Under the pieces are notes generated by a model. That model saw nothing but the letters and a program-made list of their open reading frames with translations, was not told the DNA's origin and did no database searches. Source: Staphylotrichum longicolle (lineage: Eukaryota > Ascomycota > Sordariomycetes > Sordariales > Chaetomiaceae). From it: DNA of 64,000 nt. The stretch is from assembly GCA_019096155.1 (NCBI GenBank), contig JAHCVI010000004.1:1116001-1180000 (forward strand). Direction: 5' to 3'. The translations under genes and the position numbers were made by a program. Below, one piece after another: positions 33,132 through 44,920 of this stretch. How positions within the stretch are numbered: the stretch's first letter is position 1; each line of letters opens with the position of its first letter.

Positions 33132-36100
33132 AGATCGAGAAGTGCCCGACTTGCTCTTTCTCCTGTGCTAGTGTCGAGCGAAGGAAAGATTAAAGTAAAG
33201 TTGGGATGACGAAAGCCCAAGGAGTTATAGAGAATGCCCAACGGGGAACTTGTGGAGAGGCAGGGGGAGAAAAGATGTGCACCAGGGTGTGTGCATCAAC
33301 AACTGATGAGCTTTACACGAGATGCCCTGCGGCGATGCTCATGTGGGCAATGCGTGGAAAATACAGGGAGGCGGCCGAATCGGCGGGCTCGGCAGCGCGG
33401 GCGAAAAGGCTGAACAGACAGCTGTTGTTCCAGCGTGGGTCCCTGAAATGGGCGTCCTCTGCAGGCAGAGTGGGCAGACCCGTGGATGCGTGTCTCAGTG
33501 GCTTTTCCGCCAAAAAGAGGGGGTGACGTGCACTGTCCACGAGGCTGAGCGGTCGGCCCAGGCGGACAGGGGGTTGCAGGGGTGCAGGGGTCGGCAGAGT
33601 CAATCTGGCAGTGTTGTGGTGGCCCGCTGTGTCGGTCGCCGCTGGGGTTGCGCGATCAGCGGGTTCCAGGCTTTTGGCGAGCGCTGGCTGGAATGGGACG
33701 GCAAGCGTGCCAAGACGGGCCCTGGCCAATGGCTGGTGAGGGAGCCGGGAACACCTGACGGACAAGTCCGGACGGGCGAAGAAGTGCCTCGGGCAGAAGC
33801 CGGAAGCAGAAAGAGGCAGAAAATTCGAGTCGAAGTCGAAAGGAGCTGCTAAAAGAGTGCAAGCTCCGGTTTTTGAACAGTTGCGGGTGCAAGCTGTCTT
33901 TACCAGGTTTCCCCCACACGAGAGGCAGATGCCAAGCTACCAGGAAACCGATAGCGCAACAGGCAGCTGGGCCGGGTCAGTGGCGATCTCGGGAAAAGTG
34001 GGTCGCGAGCGCCGAGTTTAGGGTGACGCGGAAGACGGGGCCTCGGAGGTGGCTGAGGGTAGCAGACGCGAGGATCTCGGCAGAGAATCACACTGCTCGC
34101 ACTGCTCAAGGCCTCTGGATGACTCGCGCGAGGTGCAGCGAGTTGCAGGACGGCGGGGTCGGACGCGTTTCAACACGAAAAGGGCGGCCTGTGCTTGACG
34201 GAGCAATTAAACACTGGCGATGCGATCCTGGGGGAGAGATCGACGTCCGGGTTCGGCACGAGTCAGCGCTTGGTTTAGGTCGAGCTAGGCCCAGATGGTT
34301 GTGGAATCGTGGAGTCGGTGCTGGTCGGGATCGGTCGACGATGGCCCCAACAAATGCAGCTGTTGATTAGGGGGAGGGGTTATAGCGGACAACTCCGAGC
34401 CAGCGGAAGAGGAAAGGTTGCAAAGGAAAAAAACTGCACGAAAATGACCGGCGCTGCCGTCGAGTTGCAACGATGCTGCGTCTCGATATTTTGGATCCGG
34501 GCCTTGAGGGCTCCGGCGGGTTAATATGGCAGAGGGACTGCGGGCCCGCGGTAAAGCTGCCGGGGTTGACAGTCGCGCGCCAAAGGAAAAAGTGGCTGTC
34601 GGCCTTGGTGCGTTGTGCCGTTGGAGGAGCCCAGCGTGTTCGAGGAGTCGCCCAGTGCAACTTGCGAGCCGCTGGCCGGGGATTGATTCGCTGTCCTGTT
34701 GCGGCGGCAAACGGGGGGCGGAGCGGGGTGGGCCTGTTGCGAAACAGAAGCGTAAAAAAAGCTCGACGTTTGGCGAATGGCAGGAACGCGATCGGTCCAA
34801 TGAGACCGAGTCGACGATGCGTTGTTCGAAAAACCGGAGACGGCTACTGCAGTCCAAAACTGTGAGCTTCTGGTTGGTTTGCCGGCGGTGAGTGCTGGGT
34901 CTGTCCCAGGCCGTTTAGAAGGCGACGGGGGTTGACGGAGCGGTGATGGTTATCTGGCGGTCTGCACACGAGTCTGCGACGATACTGGCTGCCGCTATCC
35001 AAAAAAGCGGTCCGTCGTCGAGATTTGTATGGCGCCGAATCCAGTTCCTTGACTTGGAGTGGATTCCAATGTCCGGCTTGCCCAGCGCAGAGAGGAGCGA
35101 ACGAAGGGAAGCTGCTGGCACTTACAAGAAGGAAGCAGCACCCAAGGGAGCGAGAAGGGCAGTTTGCGTTGATGGCAGGTGCCGGCGAGCAGAGATTGCA
35201 AAGTTCGCGGCGGTCAGACAGTTTTGTTCAAGGTATGCCCCTTTTTTCCGATCAACGGAAATCCTGGGGTTCTTGGGTACGTGTGTAAGAGATAAACTGG
35301 AGCACGGAGCTTCGTCCCAAGGGAGCGTTGCCGAGTTGGGCAGTCGGAGATGTCTGGGCAACGGCGGGCAGACAACGAAACACTGGATTGTAGATTCCAG
35401 ACGGTCTAAAAGGGAGCGAAGGGGTCACGCTCGGGAAGCATGCGTCTTTATCATGATCATCATGACCACTCTGCACCGAGTGCACACGACGTGGCCATCG
35501 CCAGCACGAACTGCAGCAGACAGGTGCATCTGCCCGCCCTCGAATTTTGGGCAATTAGACATCAAATCATGGGCCCGAGTCAGTGTTTCCCGCCCTGGGA
35601 TCGTTGGTGCCACCGCGACTTGAGTGGCTGCCGATTTGCATCTCGGGCTCCATGCACCATCCAAGGAGTGCATAACACGATTGATGAATGGCTGGCAGCT
35701 CCGTACGCGAGATTTTGGAGTGCCAGCGATTCAGTGGCGGTGAGCTGCGATTGGCGGGTGGCCGTCCCGACGTCCTGACTTGAAACAAGCGAGGGGCTTT
35801 TGTCTCTGCGGGCCCGGCTCAACCAGAGAAAATCGAGGGGCGTTTTCCAGACGTTGGCTGCCAGCTGTGCCTGCAACATTTGATGCAGACTATTGTGTGC
35901 CTACAGATGCACATACATATCAGGGGTTCTGCGTGAAGCAGGAGCCCATCCTGTTGAGTCCCTTGAACTTGGGTGGTGCCAGATTGGGTTGGGTTAGCTT
36001 GGTTACCTAAAGTAAGTTGGGTGCTGGAATCCATCCCATCCTAGGCTCGAAGCCAGCTACAACCAGCGCATCAGCCCGACAAGTGGGAGGAATGAGATTG

Positions 36101-39100
36101 TTGCCAGAAACGGGGGTACAGGATAAACTTTGCAACACCAGCCAATACCCGAGAAACATCTCGCCCCCTTCCGTTCCACTGATTTCCCATGATAGGCAAA
36201 GCTTAGGGGGGACCGGCGTTGTGCACGTTCCCCCACCCTTTTGCCCCCCTGAATTGCCGGCCCTGGGTCACCCCTGAGACGGGATGCCAAGACGCAAGCC
36301 CTATCGTTTGCTCGTGCTCGTGGCGATGAAACGAAACTAACAACACGATGCTGACCAGGGCGAGTTCAAAACATCGGATACCGAGCCCTTGCACGCGTGG
36401 TTTTCTGAGGGAGGATCTGGACCCAAGTTGATGCTTCCCAAACTCCGCAAGACCCTCTCCTCTCACATGGCGAAGTCACCCCAGATATCAGAAGGGACCC
36501 CACCTGTCATGTGGAGGAGTAGGGTTGACAGCGGGGGACGCAGGGTCCTCGTGCCCAGTCCTGTGTCACCACACGTCCATGTCCATCAACAAAGCAACCT
36601 GCTTCAATCTTGTTTGCTCAGACAATAGCCATTGTCGGTGCAAAGAACAAAGCAAGAGCATGACGTCTAGTCCCGGAGATGCTGCTGTCACCTTCCCGAC
36701 GCACCCGCCCTACCGCATCCCGGCCACGTCTCCGTATCTCTCCGGCACGGTTCTTGGCACCCGAGGGTCTGTTGTGTATGGTCGAGTCATAGATTTGGAG
36801 ACCGGTAGCGGACACGCTCTGTTTCCCACAGATGCAAACTTGAATGGCACAGCTGTTGCATCTGGAAACCTTGAATTGCAGAGCCAGTAGGACCAGATCT
36901 CAGCTGCCAAGCAGTGTCACAACAGTCGAAACATCTTGACCAAACATTCCCGGGGTTGATGTTTCAAGTGGCTGCCTTTACCAGACTCTGCTCACCTCTG
37001 TCAAGAATCATCAATAATTGAACAAGGTATTTGAGGATGGGCACCAGATCTGCCTCCCCCTCGCTCCAATGATCATCAGCCGAGGCAACGCAGAGCACGC
37101 CCACACAACCCTCCAACATCGTCTCCTGAATCGTGCATCACATCACACCTGCAACCTCCCCAACTCAGCACAGCTCAACAAGGGACATCAATTGACAGCA
37201 AATCCCGTATAACTGCGGGGTCCCTCAGCTTCCCCCGCGCCGCTCCCGCGGCCGCCTTCCGTTGTAGCACGCGAGGCAAGAGGCAAAAAACAGTTGCAAG
37301 GATGCCCGGCGTTGAACTCTCTAGCCTTCACCGCCCATTCCCAGTGTGCCCCATCCCATGTTCCCGTCCCGAAACCCCTCATCCCTTCCCTTCACCAAGG
37401 ACCCAAACAAGCACACGAGCTTGCCAAGCCCCCCTTCACGCCGCCGCCGCCGCCCGCCGGAACACACAACTGCCAATGGAACCCCACACCCACTGCAACC
37501 AGAGGTCTGGCTCGGCCAAGCGGCCGGATTCGGAAAGGATGCGGAGAAGACCGCCGCCGCCGGGTGGCCTCCCGGGTTTGGTCCGGACCCCGCCCCTCGC
37601 CAAGAACACTGACTTGGTGGTGGCCAGCGCCGCCCACCGCCGCCTGCCGAGGCCCGTGATTGGGCCGCTGCAGGTTTGGGGTTTGGGGAAAAACTTGGTT
37701 TGTGAGCCAATTGTGTTGCATGCTTGGGGCTGAGCTGGAACTTGGACTAAGTTACTTGATCAGGGAGTCAAATTTTGCTTGTCCTGTGGGTGCCTCTGTG
37801 TTCGCATGAAGGTCAGGAGGGCAGCAGAGGAAAAGAAAATGTTCCCTGCGTTGCGTTTGTGGCACTGAGCACTGCCGCGGTGGTGTCCCAGGTGAACGTC
37901 AACCCGCCCATCGGTGTCGGGGCCAGCGTAAACTCCGATTGTTTGAGCTGCCGAGGCTGCCAAATTCTTTACGAGCCGCGAAGAGTGAGAATGGGATCGC
38001 AGATGCAAATTTGAGAACGCCATGAGCTGGATCTCAGATCATGAATTTTGGGTGCTAACAAATATGGGCTGGAGTGCCAGCCAGATGTGTTAGCACAACA
38101 AGGCTTGGCGATGGCAAGATCTCGGCGTGGCTGAGTGCCATGCGCGTCATCCCACCTCCTGAGCTCCCTCCCAAACGCAGCACTCTGCGAATCACGAGGC
38201 CAACCGACCTCAATCAGCCACCTCTCCTCTGCTGAGGTTACGCACTTCCCCGCGTTTGTGGTCAATTCACCCAGCCGAGGCGCGTTTGTAGATTTCAAGA
38301 TCTCGACACGACCATACCAGCCACAGTGAGCTGGTTCGCTGAAGCCAAGCCACTTGGCATCTCTCTCACAACTTCACGCCCACGGTGTACACCCAAAAAA
38401 CACAACACCACACGGCCGCTCGCCGACCATCCTTTCGGTAAACTCTCCGCTGTCAGACGGGCCATGGCCGCGGCTGTGCCACGGAGGCCCGACTATCAGA
38501 TGCTGATGAAAGATTGGGGCGGCCGAGAGCCTGGCCAAGCGGGCGAGTAAAAGTTAACGAGATCCAATTGGCATATCCTGAGGACCTCGAGGTGTTGCTT
38601 TGAGTGGGGCAATTCCGAACACACAAGTCTGTCTCCCAAACAAGGTCTCTCAGATCCCCGTCTCCATCTCCCCTTCATCACCGACCGATGCCGTCGCACA
38701 GTGATGGAAACGAAGTGAGAGGACCCTGCAGCCACCCGGCCGCCGTTACGTCCTTCAAAAACAACCACCGTCATCAAACGTGGCTGCAGCTCCGCCCTGC
38801 AACCCCATAGTCAAATTAAACCTTTGAACTCGCGGCCCAAGTCTCTTGAAGAGACCAACATGATTTCCCCAAATAGCGGCCGTTGCAGCAAGCGCAAGCG
38901 CAGGCGCCCAACCCCTGGCGCTTAACTAACTCACTCCCTTCTCTTTCACTCGGCGCTTCGCAATCCTCCACCCGCCGAGCCCATCCATCGGACCCAACGC
39001 ACCCACCACAGCGACCCAAGGGCAGCCGGAACCTCAAACTCCCGCCCCCCAAGCCATCCATGGATGTTCGATCGAATCCCCGACTCTGACTTCCCATCCC

Positions 39101-40110
39101 CAGATTCCGTGTTCGCGCCTCACATTCTCATTGGTCATTCTAACCGCAGTGCCGCGCAGTATGCAAGGGTTCTGATACCCTCTCTAAGCCTCTGTCCCGT
39201 GATTGGTCTGATTCTCCGACCGTTAGCGCGGGATTTCCGATCTGGGGGTGCGGGATCCGCTTTGATCGGACCCTCTCGCTGGAGCCCTGGTCCCTTCGTG
39301 CAGCGGGTTTGGCGCCTGCCGAATGCAACCTCTCCGCCATCAGTGGGTTCTGTCTGGGCCCTGGATCTGGGATCTGGAGGCGTTGCAAGGTTGTGCGGAT
39401 ACAGGTTATGGAAACGGGGCGCGGCTGTCTGGGCCAATCTCTGGGAGGTTAGTGCAGGAGATGCGGACGGTTGAAACAGGCGCGTTTCCGGATGAGGTTT
39501 GTTTACTTTTTTCCTTTGAGAACCTCTGGCCTGGAAAGCAGATTGCAGGACGCTCACGGTTAAGCTTGGTGGAGTGGATGTGGCTAAAATAGAACGGACG
39601 GCCACCCAGCCGAGCGAGACGAACGGTTGAGCCCTGCTGGTGGCTCCTAAGGTCGTCTCAAATTCTCTATTTTGACATTGTTTGTCTGTGCACGCTCAAT
39701 ATGTCCATTATTATCGACGCTAAGGACATAACCGACCAGCAGCACCGGTCAACGAACAGCCCATGATTGTATAGAGGGCGACAAAACTGGGGGCGCATGT
39801 GAGTTTGCGGGGGCGGGCGGTTGACGGCAGAATGTCGACGGCACAGACTGGCAAACACGGCTCGGACTGTTTCTGAGTTCTGACGCGGGGTTGGTGATGG
39901 CACCACCCGAGTTGCACCAACAGGCCCGACTTCGAAACACTGACAAGAGAAGGCGCCGTTGCGCCGAAATGTGATGCTCTGGCCGCGCGGTACCGAAGGA
40001 AGCTCTCGTCCAGTCCGCGCGGCCGCCCAGACGCAAAACCGATTATAGACACTGCCGGAGGGTTTGGAACGGCGCAAAACAAACCGCAGCATCAACCGCG
40101 CCGCTGGACG

Positions 40111-40257
40111 GGAGGCCTGGCGCAACCGTGCTCCTCTACACCACAACCGTGCATATACCTTATTTTACAGCCGGCGGCGTCTTTATGCATCGCCGCCGGA
40201 GGCCTGGCGATATACCAAAGCCCGCTGGACCGCAACTGTGCATATACCTTATTTTAT
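40111..40257. repeat. Duplicated 90-bp module with central hairpin
   Basis: GGAGGCCTGGCG occurs at 40111-40122 and 40198-40209. GTGCATATACCTTATTTTA (19 bp) occurs at 40149-40167 and 40239-40257. Both pairs lie about 90 bp apart in the same order, with diverged sequence between. Between the copies, CCGGCGGCG (40171-40179) and CGCCGCCGG (40191-40199) form a perfect 9-bp stem around an 11-nt loop. Confidence 0.75.
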
Positions 40258-41242
40258 TAGGTCTCCCCGGCGTGACTGCGGCCGACTGGACCCCATGCCG
40301 CTTCGTATACAATGATAGAATGTAAACTTGTGCCACACACACACATAATCACGGCCGATCTTGTGATTTCGACTTGTAATGGTCGGCACGTGTGTCTTTG
40401 AGACTTGTTTCGGGCTGTCAGGTCATGTTTGCCTTGGTGGATTTTGGAGGATGTATTGAGGAGAGGGAGCTGCTTGGATGGTGGTGAGCCTGGGGAGTGC
40501 TGAATTTGGGGCAAAGGGGAATGTTGCGGTTGCATGTGGTCCTGCTTCAGAGGAAAGCTGGTTTACTGACAAGTTCCGGCCTCTCACACGGAGATGCCAC
40601 ACGCTCGGCAGCAGCAGAAAACCTCCGTCGACAGTGATCATCTCCCGTGAGCTGCTGCCGTTCTCAAAGCTGCCCAAACACTGTACGACAGATGCAATGA
40701 TGGCCATTCCATTTGGACCCGTGACTGGGCAAGACACTTCCTCATTACTCCATACATTGATAGCGCCCTGACAAAAGAAAAGAGCTCGCCAGTCCGGCGT
40801 CTGGCAACAAGGCAAGAGTTCCGAATGCGACAGCATCTGCTGTCAGAATCCTCCGCGAGAGGTGGACAGAACAACCCTCATCCCCCTGTCCCCAACTCAA
40901 CAGCCACTGCCATTCCTTACTATGCCATCTTAGCCATCCATAATCCGTGCAAACCCCGCCCTACCATGCCATATGATACTGTGATCCCATGCCGCCGCCT
41001 CAACGCCGCTCTAAAATGTCAGCTACATACAGGGAGTAGTCGTTATGGTCGACAAGTATCCTGAACGCAAGACGGTATTGTATGCTTCAGGGTGCGGGCG
41101 GGGTGGCCGAGGAACTTGGCGGCTTCGGGCTGGCGCTCGCTCGTTCGGCCGGACCCTCCTAGTTTCTACCAGCGACAGGTACCATGCGCCGCCGAGCAGC
41201 GGGGTGGACCGTCTTCATGCCCATGAGCGTCGACTCCCGGTC

Positions 41243-42331
41243 CTAGTGGTAGCTGCTGCCATGGTACTGCAGACGAGGGTGGCTCTCGAGGTCTTCGAAG
41301 TACGGGTGGTTGCAGGCCTGCTTGGCCGAGATGCGGCCGGCGGGGTCGTAGACGAGCATCATCTCGAGAAGATCCAGGCCCGCCTCGTCCAGATTCGCGC
41401 AGAGCTGCGCGGAGGTGTCGCGCATCCACTTGGGGAAGGAGGCCTTGAAGTCGGGATAGCTGGTCACGCCGGGCCAAACGTCCTCGGTCGGAGTGCCAAG
41501 GAGACTGTAGACAAATGTCAGTTTTGCCATCGCTAGATCTTCTTCCTCACAGTAACGTACCGGAAGATCTTGAAGATCTCGTCAATCTCGGAATCGCCTG
41601 GGAACAGCGGCTTGCGCGTGCACATCTCGGCGAAGATGCATCCAACCGACCACATGTCGACTCCGGTCGAGTACTGGCGACCACCGAGCAGAATTTCGGG
41701 CGCGCGGTACCAGAGGGTGACAACCTCGTGGGTGTAGGTGCGAAGCGGGACACCGAAGGCGCGCGCGAGACCGAAATCGGCCAGCTTCAGGTTCCCCTCG
41801 CGGTCAATCAGCAGATTCTGCGGCTTGAGATCGCGGTGCAGAATCCGGTGGCTGTGGCAGTAGCGCACGCCCGAGCACAGCTGGCTCATGAACTTCTTGA
41901 TCATGGCCTCGCCCAAACCCAATCCGTGCAGCTGCGCGCCGGTACCCTCCGGCAGCGCCTTGCCCCTTCCGCCCTCGCTGACGGGCAGCGCCTCCATGTA
42001 CTTCTTCAGATCGAGGTCGAGGAACTCGAAGACGAGGTAGAGTTTGTGGCCGTCGGCATGCACAATGTTGAACAGGCGCACAATGGTCGGGTCGCGCATC
42101 TCCTTGAGCAGCGAAATCTCCCGGATGGCGGTCGAGGGGACGCCCTCGTCCTCGGCTTCGAGACGGATCTTCTTCAGCGCCACAATGCGGCCGCCATTGT
42201 TGAGATCCCGCGCCTTGTAAACGACGCCATACGTGCCTGGAAACGCAAGTCAACACCGATAACAGCGACCACGAGTACGGCGCAAACAACATACCTTCGC
42301 CGACCTTTTCGAGTTTCTGGTAATTTTCCAT
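41243..42331 (-). CDS. CDK1: Cyclin-dependent kinase CDK1 (Cdc2/Cdc28 orthologue)
   Basis: Three exons (42331..42295, 42236..41561, 41504..41243), with introns of 58 and 56 bp, give 324 residues. The first splice rebuilds MENYQKLEKVGEG-TYGVVYKARD, placing Thr14 and Tyr15 exactly at the canonical inhibitory phosphosites. The cyclin-binding helix is VPSTAIREISLL, the catalytic loop HRDLKPQNLL, the Mg loop ADFGLAR, and the activation segment contains RTYTHEVVTLWYRAPE. The C-lobe ends YFEDLESHPRLQYHGSSYH. An insert after KKYMEALP (Gly/Glu-rich, about 25 residues) is typical of filamentous fungal CDK1. It is the master mitotic kinase, nuclear and cytosolic, paired with B- and G1-type cyclins. All introns are canonical. 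Confidence 0.95.
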
Positions 42332-43068
42332 GGTTATTATTCGGTTATGGCGATTCTTCAAGAACTAGTCGGTTGGGGTCGGTCGGGTGCAGCCTCGACG
42401 CCAAGGTGGGTGAGGTGTAGAAATGCCTTTTTGACCAGGATGTTGGTGTGGTGTGGTGATGGTGGGGTCGAGTTGACAGTGGCCGAGAACGAGGGGCAAC
42501 CGGCACCAGCAACAAACAAATGGCGCCCAAGCGAAAGTTGAGTGAAAACCGTAAAGAGCAGGAAAAGGCGGTCAATCGTGCGTCGCCGCAAAAAGGCACT
42601 TACAGTCGTACAGTCGTAAGGTCGTTAAGGGCTCGGCTCCCCGGATGTTGTCGTGGGGTCAGATGTCGTTGCGCGCAGGCAGGTCGAGGGGAAGATGGAC
42701 GCAATCAAAATTAACACTGGAGCTGGTCAACAAATGGAATTTGGTTGCTGCAGCGTCACTGGGCGACGCGAAGAGCGCGTCAGGGCGGCACCAGCCCCGC
42801 GTGGCGCGCCGCGCCCCACTTTCATTTTGGCGCTGGCAGCCGGCCCTTGCCAACTGCACCAGCAGCCGAGCGAGGGGCAACCAAGAACGGAAGTTTGGAA
42901 TCCTGGATGAGCTTCAACCCCACCATCAAGAATTGAAGACTCACGTCTTGCTGTGCTCCAAGTGCAGGAACACTCAGACCTACTCAAATTTCGGGTCCCC
43001 GGTCAACCGCAAAGTTAACTACAACACTACCGATATTATCCGTCCCCATCAAATTCTAAGGCACAGTC
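42332..43068. other. Divergent promoter region of CDK1 and the AlkB-like gene
   Basis: 737 bp separate the two divergent start codons. I see no gene and no clear repeat. Confidence 0.5.
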
Positions 43069-44223
43069 ATGACGGCGGACATCAAACACCTGGACGCTCA
43101 TGAGCAGCCATCAGATGAGCTCAGGGCCAAGTGGAAGGCATTCTCAAGGGCCGAGCCGAAAGACTTGGTCAGCAGCAAAGCCATCGACGATCTGCAAGAC
43201 CCCGAAACAACCGCCGAGTTCTGCATCGCAGGCACCATCCCCGTCGACAGGTTGAACCGCTCATTCCGCCACATCTGCCCCAGCGATGCCCCTGAGTTCC
43301 AGGCCACCAAAGATGCTCCCATATACTACCACCCTCTCCTCCCAGGTCAGTCTCACATATCCAATCATCTCTTCTCTCGGTACCTTAATTAACCTTCCCT
43401 TCAGGGCTCCTCATCCTCCCCTCCCTCGTACCCCCTCAGGTCCAACGCACCCTCCTAAACCACCTCATTCACCGCGACCTGAGCAACCCAACCCACCAAA
43501 CCAACCTCCACCTGCACTTCAACCTCCCCTACCCCTCTTCCCCCGAAAACAAAACCGCAATCTCAACCGGGACCGACAATCCCTCCTCCTCCTTCTTCAC
43601 CTACCCCCCCTCCTCCCCCACCTCTTCACCCCAAAGGACCCATCCGTCCACAACCCTCACCATCAAACAAGTCCTCGACCGCAAGCTCCACTGGGTGACG
43701 CTCGGCGGGCAGTACGACTGGACGAACCGCGTGTATCCCGAGTGCGAGGCGCCGCCGGCCTTCCCCGCGGACGTGGCCGGGTTTTTGGAGACGCTGTTCC
43801 CACACGCTCGCGCAGGCGGCGATCGTGAACTTCTATACCCCGGCGACACGATGATGATGCACCGGGATGTGTCGGAGGAGACGAATAAGGGGCTGGTGAG
43901 TCTAAGTTTGGGGTGTGACGGGTTGTTTATGATCGCGCCGAATAAGTGGGGAGGATGGGGAGGATGAGGCGGGGGAAAAGGCAGGGGCTGAGGAAGCGGG
44001 GAGGAAGGAAAAGGAGTTTCTGCTGTTGAGGCTGAGGTCGGGGGACGCGATCTACATGACCAAGGACTCGCGCTTTGCGTGGCATGGCGTGCCCAAGGTG
44101 CTGAAGGGGACGTGTCCGGAGTATTTGAAGGATTGGCCAGCAGAGGGCGGGGAGTTTGAGGAGTGGCGCGGGTGGATGGGGAATAAGCGGATCAACCTCA
44201 ACGTGAGGCAGATGAGGGATTAG
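43069..44223 (+). pseudogene. AlkB-like 2OG-Fe(II) oxygenase with three apparent frameshifts
   Basis: Exon 1 (43069..43345) and a 59-bp intron (GTCAGT...TTCAG, phase 1) lead to exon 2 at 43405. The protein shows PETTAEFCIAGTIP, GLLILPSLVPPQVQRTLL, KQVLDRKLHWVTLGGQYDWTNRVYP, MMMHRDVSEETNKGLVSLSLGCDGLF (HxD iron ligands), FAWHGVPKV (second His) and RINLNVRQMRD (2OG-binding Arg). This is the Alkbh1-like nucleic-acid demethylase pattern. The frame breaks three times. The conserved AQAAIVNFYTP is read only at 43810-43841 in the +1 frame, between flanking segments in another frame. The acidic stretch and the final domain (from about 43945) need a third shift after IAPNK. Either the gene is decaying or the sequence has small indels. 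All catalytic residues remain encoded. Confidence 0.75.
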
Positions 44224-44920
44224 GCGCGGAATAGACAAAAAAGCTTGGGTGGGATGACGCCAGCTCCAAGCAAGACCGTGGTGCACGGTGATATTCTGTC
44301 TCGCAAGTATGGAAGGAAGAACTGGAACCAAGCCGTGGTATATATCCAACTTCCAACACGCACCCATATGTCCCCCCGCAAAGAATAAAACAAAAACCGG
44401 CCGTGGCCGAGCGGGGGGAACACACACTCGCAGAAAATACCCTGCTGAAAAGGCTGCACCCTCGCAAGAGGAGAGCGCCCGTTCGATTCCCAATGGAGGA
44501 TGAAAAAAAGGAGCAACAGTCTCCCGTCCCCGGAAGGCACACAGAGGCGGAAACATCGCCCCGGGGTAACAACCCAAAAGGCCCCCACCTAGTAAAACTC
44601 GTCAGAGAGTTTTCGTAGCCGGCTGACCCCCGCGTGGGGAGTCAGTCGGTGAGCTTTTGCTCTTCTTCTTCTTCTTCTTTTTTTTTTTACACACTTTTGT
44701 AACATGTCCTGGTCTTCTGTAGTATGGCTCTCATTGCCAGTTACTCTTTCTTGCTTCATCCAGGTGAATGGATATCTTTCTCTTCGTGTCTCAAATGGGC
44801 GAATAGTTCCTTTTCACGGGGCGAACAGTTTCACTGGGGCGAGACTGCTGGCTGACACGGCTCTATTACAAGGATCTAAAGTTTTAGGTCGGGAAAACGA
44901 AAGAAGGCTGCAGTGAGGAG
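44224..44920. other. Intergenic region
   Basis: It contains a tRNA-like A-box and B-box pair near 44403-44490 that does not fold as a tRNA, a near inverted repeat CTGACCCCC/GGGGAGTCAG around 44623-44645, and a CTT/T tract at 44659-44688. No gene is supported. Confidence 0.45.
44659..44688. repeat. CTT trinucleotide and poly-T tract
   Basis: Six CTT units are followed by ten T residues. This is a simple-sequence tract with no evident gene role. Confidence 0.8.

Larger units (their letters stand above)
32992..41242. other. 8.2-kb region without a recognisable gene
   Basis: Many open frames of 60-230 codons overlap on both strands. This is expected for GC-rich DNA, and none shows a domain or a clear splice chain. 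The region contains the GT tract at 33096 and a duplicated motif with a hairpin at 40111-40257. By orientation it is the upstream region of the cyclin and the downstream region of CDK1. Confidence 0.45.

Noticed and set aside
33206..35880. Dense overlapping frames of 100-230 codons on both strands
   Set aside because: They overlap each other and have biased composition without recognisable motifs; GC-rich DNA with few stops explains them.
43850..43905. Intron starting at the strong donor GTGAGT near 43895 in the AlkB-like gene
   Set aside because: The bases encode the conserved GLVSLSLGCDG, so they must be exonic.
44400..44505. tRNA-like sequence with a TGGCCGAGCGG A-box and GTTCGATTC B-box
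   Set aside because: The acceptor and T stems do not pair and there is no valid anticodon arm. At best it is a degraded tRNA-derived fragment.
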